Source: Nemertoderma westbladi
Lineage: Eukaryota; Xenacoelomorpha; Nemertodermatida; Nemertodermatidae
NCBI GenBank assembly: GCA_032718475.1
Contig: JAUCBJ010008517.1
Span: forward strand, 55,181 to 119,180
Direction: 5' to 3'
Length of the DNA: 64,000 nt
The position numbers were made by a program, and so were the translations under genes. Below, piece after piece: positions 37,447 through 49,185 of the stretch (position 1 is its first letter; the number at the start of each line of letters is the position of its first letter). The notes under the pieces are model-generated. The model had not been told where the DNA came from. It did not search any database and saw only the letters and a program-made list of their open reading frames with translations.

Positions 37447-38056
37447 AAGCTACAAAGGTATCGCTAACGCCCCATTGATAAGGTCAACGACCTTAACCTA
37501 CCCGACTCCATGGGTCGCCGCCGAACCTAATAGACGATTCAGTTGGGGGGAGGGCGTGGAATCAAGCGCCTCTAGCGGCGTAGCGGAGAATAAGTCAGAG
37601 TCACAAGCGTGCGCCATAGACGAAGGAGTTGTCATGGAGACTCCAATAGACGACTGCGATTACGGATCGCCTATGCTACTCCATGTCGGTCTCCAATACG
37701 ACGCCGATGCTCGTACGCTATTGGTTACTGTCCATCGCGCCTCGAACCTTCGACCAATCAATGGGCGTCTCGACCCTTTCATAAAGGTACAACTAATGCC
37801 GGGTAAACGAGTCAAGGCGAAGACGCGGGTTATTGGCCAGTCTACCAACCCGGTTTATAACGAGACTTTCCAGTTCGTCAACATTAAACCGGCAGACCTC
37901 CGCGAGGTGGCGCTGCACTTTATCGCATTGGACCACGACCGGCGCCGTAAGAATCCTGTTGTTATTGGCGAATCGATGTTCCCCTTGGAGAGGTTCGATA
38001 CCACTGGTAACCATGGTCACGTTGTTACCATGGAAATATTTGAGATAAATTCCCAG
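37447..38056 (+). CDS. Synaptotagmin-family gene, C2A exon
   Basis: Exon of 610 bp, acceptor TTTTTTACAG and donor CCCAG|GTTTGA. One base completes an Arg codon, and it ends in phase 0. After a roughly 70-residue linker the C2A domain runs from SPMLLHVGLQYDADARTLLV through HRASNL, RLDPFIKVQLMPG, TNPVYNETFQF, ALDHDRR and IGESMFPL. The C2 core signature NPVYNE.F is present. Of the five Ca2+-binding aspartates of synaptotagmin-1 C2A, I place three (LDP, and D-H-D in loop 3); the first is Asn (PIN) and the last is replaced near KNP. Ca2+ binding by C2A is therefore probably reduced or lost (inference from family alignment). I could not assign the paralogue. Confidence 0.9.
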
Positions 38057-39241
38057 GTTTGATTATTTAAAGTAATCCCTTTGTGTGGGGCGAGTCATGT
38101 AAGTCCTCCAGGTGAGCCTTAGCGTAGGGGTAATTATTGGAGCCGCCTTTCGTCGTCGTGGTCAAAAATGTTTGAAAGCGAATAAGTCGGTAAATCTTTA
38201 ATGAAATGGAACATAACTTGGTAAAAGTAAAAGTAAAAACATGTATTCTATAATAAATTTTGAAATTCTACACACAGACAGACTTTTATAGTTAATCTGT
38301 CGACCGCTAGGGGGCGAATAACTAGGTCCACTAATCGTACCTCTTCGGAAAGACTCATGTGGACTTAAGTGCTGCGCGAAGTTCCCACGTACTTGTCTTT
38401 GAATAATTCTCTCTATTTGTTTAATGACTGAAATGCAATTCGTATATTATTTATGGTTACGGTCGGTAACGGTACGATACATGGTATAACAATCACTTTA
38501 TCCCAACGAAATATAAGTGGACAGAAAGCATAATGGTTTTTATCTTACAGTTAGATATTCGTAGCTGGTATTATATTTCACGTCATTGAGCACCAGTATA
38601 ATTGACTTTATGAATAAACACTTATCTCCCTTGTTTGTTATTATTGAATTATTAATGCGATAGATTTATCGATCTTTACCTTTCTATTATTATATACCAA
38701 CTACAGTTAGATAGGCTGTGCATATGCTGTGCGAACAGTATACAGAGCACGTTTCCCGAGCATATTTCGTCGAGGCACACATACCACAAAGTGTTAAAAG
38801 ATCTATTTGATTGGCTTCACTTGGCCAGTATTAATTTATTGTACAAAATTATTTTTCCATTATATTTCCCAATATGTCCCTTTCCTAATACACCACTTTT
38901 CTAATAATATGTTACTTTACCAATGAAGAACTTTTCCAATATGTAACATGTTGAGCATGTTATTGTTTGATTTTTTTGGAAGACCCTAGTGGCTAATTGT
39001 TGGACGTTAATGCCCTGATCTATTTATATTTTATTTGTAGGGTGGTGTGGTGCGGGGTGTGTACTACTCTGTGAGTTCTGTGTTTGTTTGGAGTTGTGGA
39101 GTGACTAAGTGAGTACAGTACTAAATAAAGCGTTGACCTAACCCACTCTCTTACATAATTCCTGTGTGGTCAATATCAATGTACACATATTTTTCTATGT
39201 TATTGAGAAAGTGGTACATTTTCACTTTTAGATAAATCTAG

Positions 39242-39340
39242 GATAGGTGGAATTTGTGACAATACCCAAAACTTATGACAACTCTCAACCACAGTTTGTT
39301 ATCACCGTTTTTGGGTGTTGTCACAAATGCCACCTATCCA
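39242..39340. mobile_element. Short inverted-repeat element (MITE-like hairpin)
   Basis: Arms of about 30 bp: ggataggtggaatttgtgac at 39242 and, in reverse, gtcacaaatgccacctatcc ending near 39340, with a roughly 40-bp loop. Target-site duplication not established. Confidence 0.55.
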
Positions 39341-40971
39341 TAAATATAAAATATGGCAAGGTACACGTCCGATTTATATTTGATAATAAAATATAGAATG
39401 ATTTACATAGATGGTTATATATATATATTAATAATAAATAAAGTATGTTATCATTAAACAATAAATCCTGTGTTACTGCTGGTGAATAATACCTATAACT
39501 TAATTCACTCTTTCGATTTGTAATTTCGCATGTGACTGACTGCACCACACCCTATTTACCTATTTACAATTTTTATATCATATAATATAATGTATCCTGC
39601 TATGACGACCACATTCTGTCCAATCCCTCGAAATTTTACCTTCGAATATTAATTACATCACCATATCGCCCGCCCACCTTTCAGTTATATTTCTCTATTT
39701 AATCCCAATTGCTATTAATCAATTATTGATTACCTCCAATAATATAGGCAGTCGGGTTTATTACTCCTCAGGCTAATCCTATTATTATACCTCCATATCC
39801 TTCACTCATTACAGCTTAATGATTCTGGTGCGAGTCAGGACAGTGAGCCATCTGCGAACGCTTATAATTAGACTAGAACTGCCTTCCTAATGATTGTGGG
39901 GGTGTGTGTGATTATGTAGGTAACTAATAATTACGGCTTCTAACACGATGGGATTTTGCGGGATACGCTGTTGTTATGATTAAAGCTGTTAGTTGTGGCT
40001 ACATTTCTGTTGAATGTAGGAAGGCCTCAGAAATCGAGACATGTACGTTCGTAGATGTTTCCCTCCATCAGTCCCTCGTTAAAGTTTAAAGGCTAATATA
40101 TTGGAGTCGCTTTTACATCATGCTAAAGACCATAGATGTAACCAACTGTACAGTTCATGTGATACGCAATATCCGCTTATGAATTATGAGGCGGTTATCA
40201 TAGCAAATAAACATACTCACTCACCCGACGTCATTATTTTTTTAATATCACGTTCTCTTTCAAATTTTAACTTTAATTGTCCAGTTTTTGTTTGTTTAAT
40301 ATTGCTTTGCCTACGTGTGTTTGCTTAGATGTAATAGTTACACATCTCGGGCTGTTCTTGCTAAATGGAATGGGGCAATCGCGATAAATCGCCTCCTACG
40401 TATCTCCCGTACAAATCTCTGAAGGCTCTTCTCACTTACGTCATGAATACGTAATGGGCTTCAAAGCGATGTCGTGCTGTATAAACCGAACCCCATTAAT
40501 GCAGTAATGCAATTATCTTGAGAACGGTTCGAGAAAGAGCTTGTAAGTTCGCGCGCGGAATGTTAAGGAACGGAGTAATCGCTATATCGCCACACAGCCC
40601 GATTACTAATCCGCTACGGAAGAAGGAAAAGTCAAATTAAAATGATTTCTCAACTGATCAGGTGCTTCACTAATATTATATAGGCTATACAGGCGCATCG
40701 ATAACCCCGCCACACGCGGCCCAGTAACTATTTCCTTTTACTAAGCGAAACATAACAGCATGAGTTAGAGTTACTACAGTAAGTTAGATGATAATAGTTA
40801 AATCATTTACTGCAGAAAACTTCACTCCTTGGAATATGTGGAAGATTTAACTACCGAAGTTTGTGGGTCTTTGTTAATTATTTTCAGTAAATGAAATACA
40901 GCTGGGCTGATAGTGATAATGGAACTGTAATAAATTATATTTTTGATATAACTTTGTTCAGAATCATGAAG

Positions 40972-41040
40972 CATGTCACAGGCGGTTGAACCAGCGCTAT
41001 ACGCGCGTTTCGGATTGTTAGGCCTCATCAGTTGTAGTGC
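40972..41040 (-). mobile_element. tRNA-derived SINE fragment
   Basis: On the minus strand it reads aacctgataggccgaaacg-like sequence, then gcgctggttcaaccgcc, resembling the 3' half of the SINE at 21892-21990, including the B-box region. Confidence 0.5.
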
Positions 41041-41206
41041 TCAAATCCAATTCATTAAATTAATATCACCTGGCTGCAATACTCGAGCTGAATATTTATT
41101 TATTAGTACTTTCCTCCTGTTTCACTCTAACATACTTGAGGCCGGTAGGTCCGCTGTTAGAGATAGGATATGCAATTTATGACTGCCTGTTCTATAGAAG
41201 TGGACC

Positions 41207-41240
41207 ATGACCTACTAAATATATCTTTAGTAGGTCATGA
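41207..41240. repeat. Hairpin with 14-bp perfect arms
   Basis: catgacctactaaa, a 6-base loop tatatc, then tttagtaggtcatg. It lies in the C2A-C2B intron. Confidence 0.85.
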
Positions 41241-41373
41241 GTGGTCTAAATACGTATATAAAGTCAGTGTCAGTGTCAAGCCAATGTCAGAGGAAAGTGG
41301 CTCAACTGGTGAACCGTTACTGAAGATGCATAATATCCATCAATATCATTCATCAACAATTTAGTGGGTCAGA

Positions 41374-41403
41374 GTAAAACGCGGATCCGGATCCGCGTTT
41401 TAC
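41374..41403. repeat. Perfect 30-bp palindrome
   Basis: gtaaaacgcggatcc is followed immediately by its exact reverse complement. The centre is between 41388 and 41389. No loop, so it would form a cruciform or a fold-back RNA. Confidence 0.9.
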
Positions 41404-41495
41404 ACCTTCCCCAATTTAGTGTATGCCGTACTTCTGAATTTACTGTCTTACAAGAGTGGTAAACCATAGTTTATATGAGTAATGTCTACGTTTTG

Positions 41496-41998
41496 TTAAT
41501 GTTTGTTTGTTTATTTTAGTATCCGGATATTAATGTTTGTTTGTTTATTTTTGTATCCGGATATTAATGTTTGTTTGTTTATTTTAGTATCCGGATATTA
41601 ATGTTTGTTTGTTTATTTTAGTATCCGGATATTAATGTTTGTTTGTTTAAAATTTTAGTATCCGGATATTAATGTTTGTTTGTTTATTTTAGTATCCGGA
41701 TATTAATGTTTGTTTGTTTATTTTAGTATCCGGATATTAATGTTTGTTTGTTTATTTTAGTATCCGGATATTAATGTTTGTTTGTTTATTTTAGTATCCG
41801 GATATTAATGTTTGTTTGTTTGTTTTAGTATCCGGATATTAATGTTTGTTTGTTTATTTTAGTATCCGGATATTAAAGTTTGTTTGTTTATTTTAGTATC
41901 CGGATATTAATGTTTGTTTGTTTATTTTAGTATCCGGATATTAATGTTTGTTTGTTTATTTTAGTATCCGGATATTAATGTTTGTTTGTTTATTTTAG
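41496..41998 (+). repeat. 34-bp tandem array of splice acceptors ending at the C2B exon
   Basis: Units read tatccggatattaatgtttg, tttgtttatt, ttag. There are 15 AG dinucleotides spaced 34 bp apart (one unit is 3 bp longer), the first at 41519 and the last at 41998, which is the authentic acceptor. Each unit has a branch-site-like ttaat, a T-rich tract, ttttag and the first seven bases of the exon (tatccgg). A few units have single changes. Confidence 0.95.
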
Positions 41999-42119
41999 TA
42001 TCCGGCTATTTGTGGTGAATTGCTGCTTTCATTGACGCACAAGTCAGACACCAACAGTCTCATTGTTGGAGTGCTTAAAGCTCGGAATCTCTCGTGTCGC
42101 AACATCACAGGTCTTAACG
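41999..42119 (+). CDS. Synaptotagmin-family gene, first C2B exon
   Basis: Exon of 121 bp, phase 0 to phase 1, donor AACG|GTGAGT. The peptide YPAICGELLLSLTHKSDTNS, then LIVGVLKARNLSCRNITGLN, matches the start of C2B (GE..LSL, L.V.VL.A.NL). The acceptor TTTATTTTAG is the last of 15 tandem copies in the 34-bp array just upstream, each with the same acceptor and TATCCGG. Only this last acceptor gives an open frame. Using the one before adds 34 nt and hits TGA within the exon; earlier ones meet TAA inside the repeat. Confidence 0.88.
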
Positions 42120-43252
42120 GTGAGTTTATTAATCATCTGATACTGTGGCCAGTAGTGATGTAGGCGTAGGGATGTAACTGACTAACCTATTCCTAACTAA
42201 TCTTTTCTTTTTTCATGGCATATAAATTATGTTGTTTACGAGACATTACAGTAGCAGCGCAGCACATAGGCAAGAGTTCAAAATAATAATAGATAGAAAT
42301 GAGCAAATGTTTCACCTTGACTCATAGGGAGTTAGTGGCGTGAAATGGTCGAAAATACCATGACGTGTTTAGTGGGTTTATTTAAAAAAAATTATTAAAT
42401 TAAAAAAAAAAAAGAGAAACAGGTTACAGTAGCAGTGTGTTCTAACCAAACCAAAACAATTTTTCTCAACTTGTGCATCTCTATGAACTGAGATTTTGAT
42501 GACGTACCCGATCGAGACCACAAACGATCTTCTTGAGCCAAATATTGATGATCCGATGGCACAGCGATGGTGCTGGCTCATCGGAAGTACGGCTTTAGTG
42601 AGACATCTACAATATCTCATAGGTTCACCATTTTGAAACACATCCAGTATTTGATGGATTACAAGAGTTTAGATTGCATTATGCAATGAAACAATGCACA
42701 CTAGTATTAGTTGATCCTGAAGATGATTTTCAGGGGAAAATTTGAATTTCCCGCCAGTTATTTAAAATATTCTGAGTCCCCAGAATTTAAGTCGAGTTAC
42801 ATTGAAATTTGGCAAGAGGCATCGGTGTGGGTTGCTAAACGTAACATTTTTGAACTTTCGGCCAGAATTATAATTTTAATCTCAAAATCAGACAGCTGAT
42901 ATTTTCGCTGCTGGGGTGTTCGTGGGCGGCGATTTCATTTCCTTACTCAGTTTTGATGTTTAGCGAAATCCATCCTGTCGTCTATCTACCCGTCTGGCTG
43001 TCTGTCGCATGTCGGTTTGGCGAATACTAGTATGATGGGAAACACTTTTTTTTTCAGAAAAATAATGTTTATTTGATTTTTCATGCAATTTTGATGCAGT
43101 ATAATATTATCAAACTAAACAAACAGCTTGAGAACTAATAACTTTCATATTCGGAATCGCCATCAAAATCTACACAAAAATCGACCAAAAACCCTTTTTT
43201 TATATTTTGACCTACAGTATAATTTCAATACAGTCCTTTGGGGAATACTAAT

Positions 43253-44501
43253 TAGGGCTGGCAATCCCGGAGGGTTATTGAAATCCCGGGATTCCGGGAT
43301 CAGAAATGGTCCAATCCCGGGATCCCGGGATTAATCCCGGGATTTAGAATTTCAGGAATAATGTAGGTGAAAAAATACTTGTGTCAATTAATAGCAATGA
43401 ATTTCCTTTTTTTAATATTAATATTAGGTATCTATTACTGATACTGTTAAAGTAGTTAACCTATATTTAACTAATATAAAGTAGTTAACCTATAGTTAAC
43501 TATAGTTAACTACAGCCCATGCACAATAACATTTAGGAATCGCTTGTTGGCCTTTGACGTCCATTCATCCATGGTAATAGTAAACCGTATCCCATGAGAC
43601 TTTGCGCTCAATATTTCAGTTTTGACAATTGTTCGGCATTCTTCAGCGAATTTCTTAATATGCGAACTGACTGAATTATGGCTGAATTATGGTGATATTG
43701 GCAAGGTGTATCCAGACCTTTGAAAAAGACGACGTAAATCACACGATGTCTCGAACACAGAAAATGGAAGGCCATCCACTGCTATTAATCTAGCTAGTAC
43801 TGCATTGAGTGAATATTCCTTGGACCCAAAGTAGTTGTCGATTGTTAAAGTTTTTTGAATAGGCCTTGCTTTATTAGTAGATTTAACCTGAGCTTCAGTA
43901 ATATCAGCGGTGTCGTTTTCATTGGAATTGGCGGTAATCTTCTTTTTAAGAAGGTTGGTATTATGCACGGATTTTAGGTGCGTGTGTAGACCTTTTGTAG
44001 ATCCGCCACCACACTTTATTAACTTGTTGCACGGTGAATCACATACTTGAAATATACACTTAGCTACATCCCAGTGTCTAAGGAAGTTCTGCCATACTCC
44101 TTCAGATTTGAAATGTTTAAACTGTCCATCTGCCATTGTTATTATTTATAGAGGCCAACTCAAATTACCGGTAAAGGACCGGTACAACTAAACTACTGTA
44201 AGTATCAGTATCAGAAGCCTATGTCATTGCATAGACAGGTGCGTCCTACTACCACTCAGCCAGTACTGGCCGGTACCGGTATGCATGCACAGTCCAATCA
44301 CATCCGGTATAGTTTCAGTTTGGCCCTATTTTAACAGTGTTACTGGTTTAGGCCTAGCCCTACCTACATGGACATTACTGTCAACCTGTGGAAATGCTTT
44401 AACCAAAATCCCGAAAATCCCGGGATTTTTGTTCTTGAATCCCGGGATTTAGGGATTGCATTTTATTCCGGGATCCCGGAATCCCGGGATTGCCAGCCCT
44501 A
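43253..44501 (-). mobile_element. hAT DNA transposon, internally decayed
   Basis: Perfect 18-bp terminal inverted repeats (tagggctggcaatcccgg at 43253 and its reverse complement ending at 44501), flanked by a perfect 8-bp target-site duplication, atactaat (43245-43252 and 44502-44509). Subterminal regions are rich in atcccggg blocks. Total 1249 bp, much shorter than an autonomous hAT, with only the transposase N-terminus left. Confidence 0.92.
43687..44136 (-). pseudogene. hAT transposase N-terminal fragment (BED zinc finger)
   Basis: Minus-strand frame of 149 codons beginning MADGQFKHF. It contains a BED-type finger (two Cys in CDSPC and the HTHLKSVH histidines, about residues 27-58) and then TIDNYFGSKEYS and LPFSVFETSCDLRRLF, typical of the region before the hAT catalytic core. 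A stop ends it at 43687. Just downstream (43530-43680), in another frame, sequence encoding ITMDEWTSKANKR follows, matching the first catalytic-Asp region. An 11-bp duplication (ctgaattatgg twice) lies at the break. The rest of the RNase-H-like core and the dimerisation domain are missing. Confidence 0.85.
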
Positions 44502-44572
44502 ATACTAATGGCTTGATCGTTTGCTTGGCTTCTGATTGGCCGTTACCGCGAGAAATTGTTACTTATATTTAC

Positions 44573-44828
44573 GCCCATGTGAAGAATACCAGGATTTCAC
44601 TTTTCGGTCACCTTTTTATTGGAATTTTATATATGAAGATTTGTTTTTATTTTAATTTAGCTTTATTAAGTGTTTTATAACCTTTACATATGCTAATTCG
44701 TTTATTGTTTTGATTAGATTCAACCCTTCTGTAACCTGTGTTTTTGGTGAAAACCTGGTATTCTTCACATGGAGGTAACTGCAAAGTGAAATATAACTGC
44801 AGAAAGTCTGGTATTTTTAACATGGGCC
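44573..44828 (+). mobile_element. hAT-like MITE, complete copy
   Basis: A 256-bp element with ends gcccatgtgaagaatacc and a matching inverted ggtatttttaacatgggcc. Near-perfect 8-bp target-site duplication (atatttac and gtatttac). Carries the dispersed core gtttattgttttgattagat near its middle and a second internal copy of the end at about 44754-44772. Confidence 0.75.
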
Positions 44829-46199
44829 GTATTTACTTTACTTTATCTTTCTCCGTAACTGTTTTATCACCTTTACCAACTGTACTGCGTGGGACCCTTC
44901 ACATTCCCTGTAGCAAAGACGACAGTAATTACATTATTAGCGACAATAGTAACGAAAAAAATTCTGTACGGCGGGTTGCATTACAATATCCTAGAATGAC
45001 GGAATAATTTAACTAGGTGCTTCCCTTCTCTGCGCCTACGCATACACTGCATAAATCGAATAATTGAACCGGCTAACCAAACCATATCATATCGTCTGTG
45101 TCCGTAACTACAGCCAACCCAATTATACCAAGATGATGCTGCCAGTACGACTGACCTTTGAGATGTGAGATTAGTCGTGCTTCTTTCTTATCTCAGGCAT
45201 GAGACAGGCGAAACTACTTTCATGTAATTAATGGCTGCATAGATAGGTACCGGTACTGAAGGTAGAGCCAACAACAGCAGAATGACGCATATTGCTTTGT
45301 TTCATTCCTCATTAAAACTCCTTAGGGCTTCATTGACAAACACCTGCAGCTTACCGTGAATGGGGCGGGCATAAATCATCGAATATGAAAGGCTGGCCGT
45401 GCGCAGAGCGAATAGTTTGTGGTTTGTGAGGGGTTATTTGTCACTTTAGTTTCCTTATTTCTGGTTATGGGGAAAGCCGAACATACTTTGTTAGTGACTG
45501 TTATGATCGGCTATGCTTCTTGGGCGCAGTACTGCTCGATAGTGAACTCCCTGATAGAAAGGTACCCAGCCCGAGGCTAGTCGGTGGACTTAGCATTTAC
45601 AACTAAGATTATCGAAGTCACTATCCTTTAATTTCACAATAATCGCAAATCGCAAAATTTGTATACTAACCAAAATGTTAACGTCTTACAATTTATTTAT
45701 TATTATTTATATCACAGTGATTCTATAATTTTGAATCAAAATTGCATTGACGGTAGGTCAACTGTATATGTATGCATATTATACAGATATAAAAAAATAA
45801 AAAATGCGATTAAATAAAAATTATAGCTCACCAACTAAGAAGGAGGTAGGTGAAACTATCTCATTTTCAAATGTTATGCAATCTCATTAAGATTTGTAAA
45901 AAAAATTGGGGGGGGGGGGGGGGGGGGGGTGGTGGTGGGGGGTCCAGGTACCATTATAACGACACTACAGTAGAGTATTATATTCCAGAACGTGGTGTAT
46001 ATATTGTAGGAGGGAGTACTACATTGAACTTATTACCAATTCACAAAGGATTTGTTTCCATTTATAATTATTTCTATCGAATTAGTTTTCTGGAATTAAA
46101 ACTCTTCAATTTCTTTCTTCATTACTATACTACATATGTGTATTAAAAACACAAATTAGACGAATTACTAATTCCGTACATTTCTACCGTTACTGTCCG

Positions 46200-48552
46200 G
46201 GAGCTATTGTCCAGTCGGTGAGCTACTGTATGGGGTGATTATCCGTGGGATTGTCCGGGGGCTATTGTACGGGGATTAGTATCCGTGGGATTGTCCGGGG
46301 GCTACTGTCTGGGGGTTAAGTATCCGTGGGATTGTCCGGGGGCTACTGTCTGGGGGTTAGTATCCGTGGGATTGTCCGGGGGCTACTGTCTGTGACTGTG
46401 GGGTTAGTATCCGTGGGATTGTCCAGGGGCTACTGTCTGGGGGTTAGTATCCGTGGACTGTCCGGGGGCTACTGTCTGTGGGTTAGTATCCGTGGGATTG
46501 TCCGGGGGCTACTGTCTGTGGGGTTAGTATCCGTGGGATTGTCCAGGGGCTACTGTCTGGGGGTTAGTATCCGTGGACTGTCCGGGGGCTACTGTCTGTG
46601 GGGTTAGTATCCGTGGGATTGTCCGGGGGCTACTGTGTGGGGGTTAGTATCCGTGGGATTGTCCGGGGGCTACTGTCTGGGGGTTAGTATCCGTGGGATT
46701 GTCCGGGGGCTGCTGTCTGGGGGTTAGTATCCGTGGGATTGTCCGGGGGCTACAACTGTCTGGGGGTTAGTATCCGTGGGATTATCCGGAGGCTACTGTC
46801 TGGGGGTTAGTATCCGTGGGATTGTCCGGGGGCTACTGTCTGGGGGTTAGTATCCGTGGGATTGTCCGGGGGCTACAACTGTCTGGGGGTTAGTATCCGT
46901 GGGATTATCCGGAGGCTACTGTCTGGGGGTTAGTATCCGCGGGATTGTCCGGGGGCTACTGTGTGGGGGTTAGTATCCGTGTGATTGTCCGGGGGCTACT
47001 GTCTGTGGGGTTAGTATCCGTGGGATTGTCCGGGGGCTACTGTGTGGGGGTTAGTATCCGTGGGATTGTCCGGGGGCTACTGTCTGGGGGTTAGTATCCG
47101 TGGGATTGTCCGGGGGCTACTGTGTGGGGGTTAGTATCCGTGGGATTGTCCGGGGGCTACAACTGTCTGGGGGTTAGTATCCGTGGGATTATCCGGAGGC
47201 TACTGTCTGGGGGTTAGTATCCGTGGGATTGTCCGGGGGCTACAACTGTCTGGGGGTTAGTATCCGTGGGATTGTGCGGGGGCTACAACTGTCTGGGGGT
47301 TAGTATCCGTGGGATTATCCGGAGGCTACTGTCTGGGGGTTAGTATCCGTGGGATTGTCCGGGGGCTACAACTGTCTGGGGGTTAGTATCCGTGGGATTG
47401 TCCGGGGGCTACTGTGTGGGGGTTAGTATCCGTGGGATTGTGCGGGGGCTACTGTGTGGGGGTTAGTATCCGTGGGATTGTGCGGGGGCTACTGTGTGGG
47501 GGTTAGTATCCGTGGGATTGTGCGGGGGCTACTGTGTGGGGGTTAGTATCCGTGGGATTGTCCGGGGGCTACTGTGTGGGGGTTAGTATCCGTGGGATTG
47601 TGCGGGGGCTACTGTGTGGGGGTTAGTATCCGTGGGATTGTGCGGGGGCTACTGTGTGGGGGTTAGTATCCGTGGGATTATCCGGAGGCTACTGTCTGGG
47701 GGTTAGTATCCGCGGGATTGTCCGGGGGCTACTGTGTGGGGGTTAGTATCCGTGTGATTGTCCGGGGGCTACTGTCTGTGGGGTTAGTATCCGTGGGATT
47801 GTCCGGGGGCTACTGTGTGGGGGGTTAGTATCCGTGGGATTGTCCGGGGGCTACTGTCTGGGGGTTAGTATCCGTGGGATTGTCCGGGGGCTACTGTGTG
47901 GGGGTTAGTATCCGTGGGATTGTCCGGGGGCTACAACTGTCTGGGGGTTAGTATCCGTGGGATTATCCGGAGGCTACTGTCTGGGGGTTAGTATCCGTGG
48001 GATTGTCCGGGGGCTACAACTGTCTGGGGGTTAGTATCCGTGGGATTGTGCGGGGGCTACAACTGTCTGGGGGTTAGTATCCGTGGGATTATCCGGAGGC
48101 TACTGTCTGGGGGTTAGTATCCGTGGGATTGTCCGGGGGCTACAACTGTCTGGGGGTTAGTATCCGTGGGATTGTCCGGGGGCTACTGTGTGGGGGTTAG
48201 TATCCGTGGGATTGTGCGGGGGCTACTGTGTGGGGGTTAGTATCCGTGGGATTGTGCGGGGGCTACTGTGTGGGGGTTAGTATCCGTGGGATTGTGCGGG
48301 GGCTACTGTGTGGGGGTTAGTATCCGTGGGATTGTCCGGGGGCTACTGTGTGGGGGTTAGTATCCGTGGGATTGTGCGGGGGCTACTGTGTGGGGGTTAG
48401 TATCCGTGGGATTGTGCGGGGGCTACTGTGTGGGGGTTAGTATCCGTGGGATTGTGCGGGGGCTACTGTGTGGGGGTTAGTATCCGTGGGATTGTGCGGA
48501 GGCTACTGTCTGGGGGTTAGTATCCGTGGGATTGTGCGGGGGCTACAACTGT
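46200..48552. repeat. 40-bp G-rich tandem array
   Basis: About 58 units of gggggctactgtctgggggt, tagtatccgtgggattgtcc, with 43-bp variants (tacaactgtc) and subtypes gtgtgg/gtctgg and gtcc/gtgc. A block of about 773 bp is duplicated (about 46910-47682 and 47683-48455), judged from the rare ccgcggg unit at 46936 and 47709. Three to four G-runs per unit give high G-quadruplex potential on the plus strand, which is the transcript strand of the synaptotagmin gene. Confidence 0.95.
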
Positions 48553-49185
48553 CCTAGAACGAATGAATTAGATCTCGTTTTCTGTGCAATTTATATTGCG
48601 ATTCGAGTTTCGGATTGATCCTTTGTTGTCGGCCGATCTCGCTGGCGCCTCTGCAGTCCTCCATGTTTTCCATACCAACTGGTGTGTGCCCCCCCCCCCC
48701 CCCCCCCCCCACGAATCCTCTAATTTCACACCCCGCGATGTCGCGGGCTGTCGGAGTATTTGAGCCGCCCGCACACCGGGATGTTAATTGATGAATGTGT
48801 AATGTATTGAATTATCCCAGGATATAAGGAATGCTTCTGCGAAGGACAATTTGATCAAATAAAAATTGTCGGTGTGAAATAATTTCCTATTCCGGCCAGC
48901 CTGTCACAGTGTTCGTTAAACACCTTGTGATGCATTAAAAATCAGTTTAAGATTGTCGCATTTCTGTGTGGCTGTTCCTACTAAATTCAATGATTACTTT
49001 TCTTTCAAAATATTTTGTCAAAAAGTTTTTTCAAAATAAATGCATAGTCACAGCGAGCAGAGGATAATTTGAGCCTATGGTCTGAAGTGATTTTAGGTCG
49101 TACTACTACTACTGTACTACTACTACTGTACTACTACTACTATATTATTATTATTATTATTAATATAAATTTACACCATAACTTA

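Larger units (their letters stand above)
38057..41496. other. Synaptotagmin-gene intron between C2A and C2B
   Basis: A 3.9-kb intron including the 34-bp array at its end. It contains an inverted-repeat element (39242-39340), a SINE fragment (40972-41040) and two hairpins (41207-41240, 41374-41403). No exon was recognised. Confidence 0.55.
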
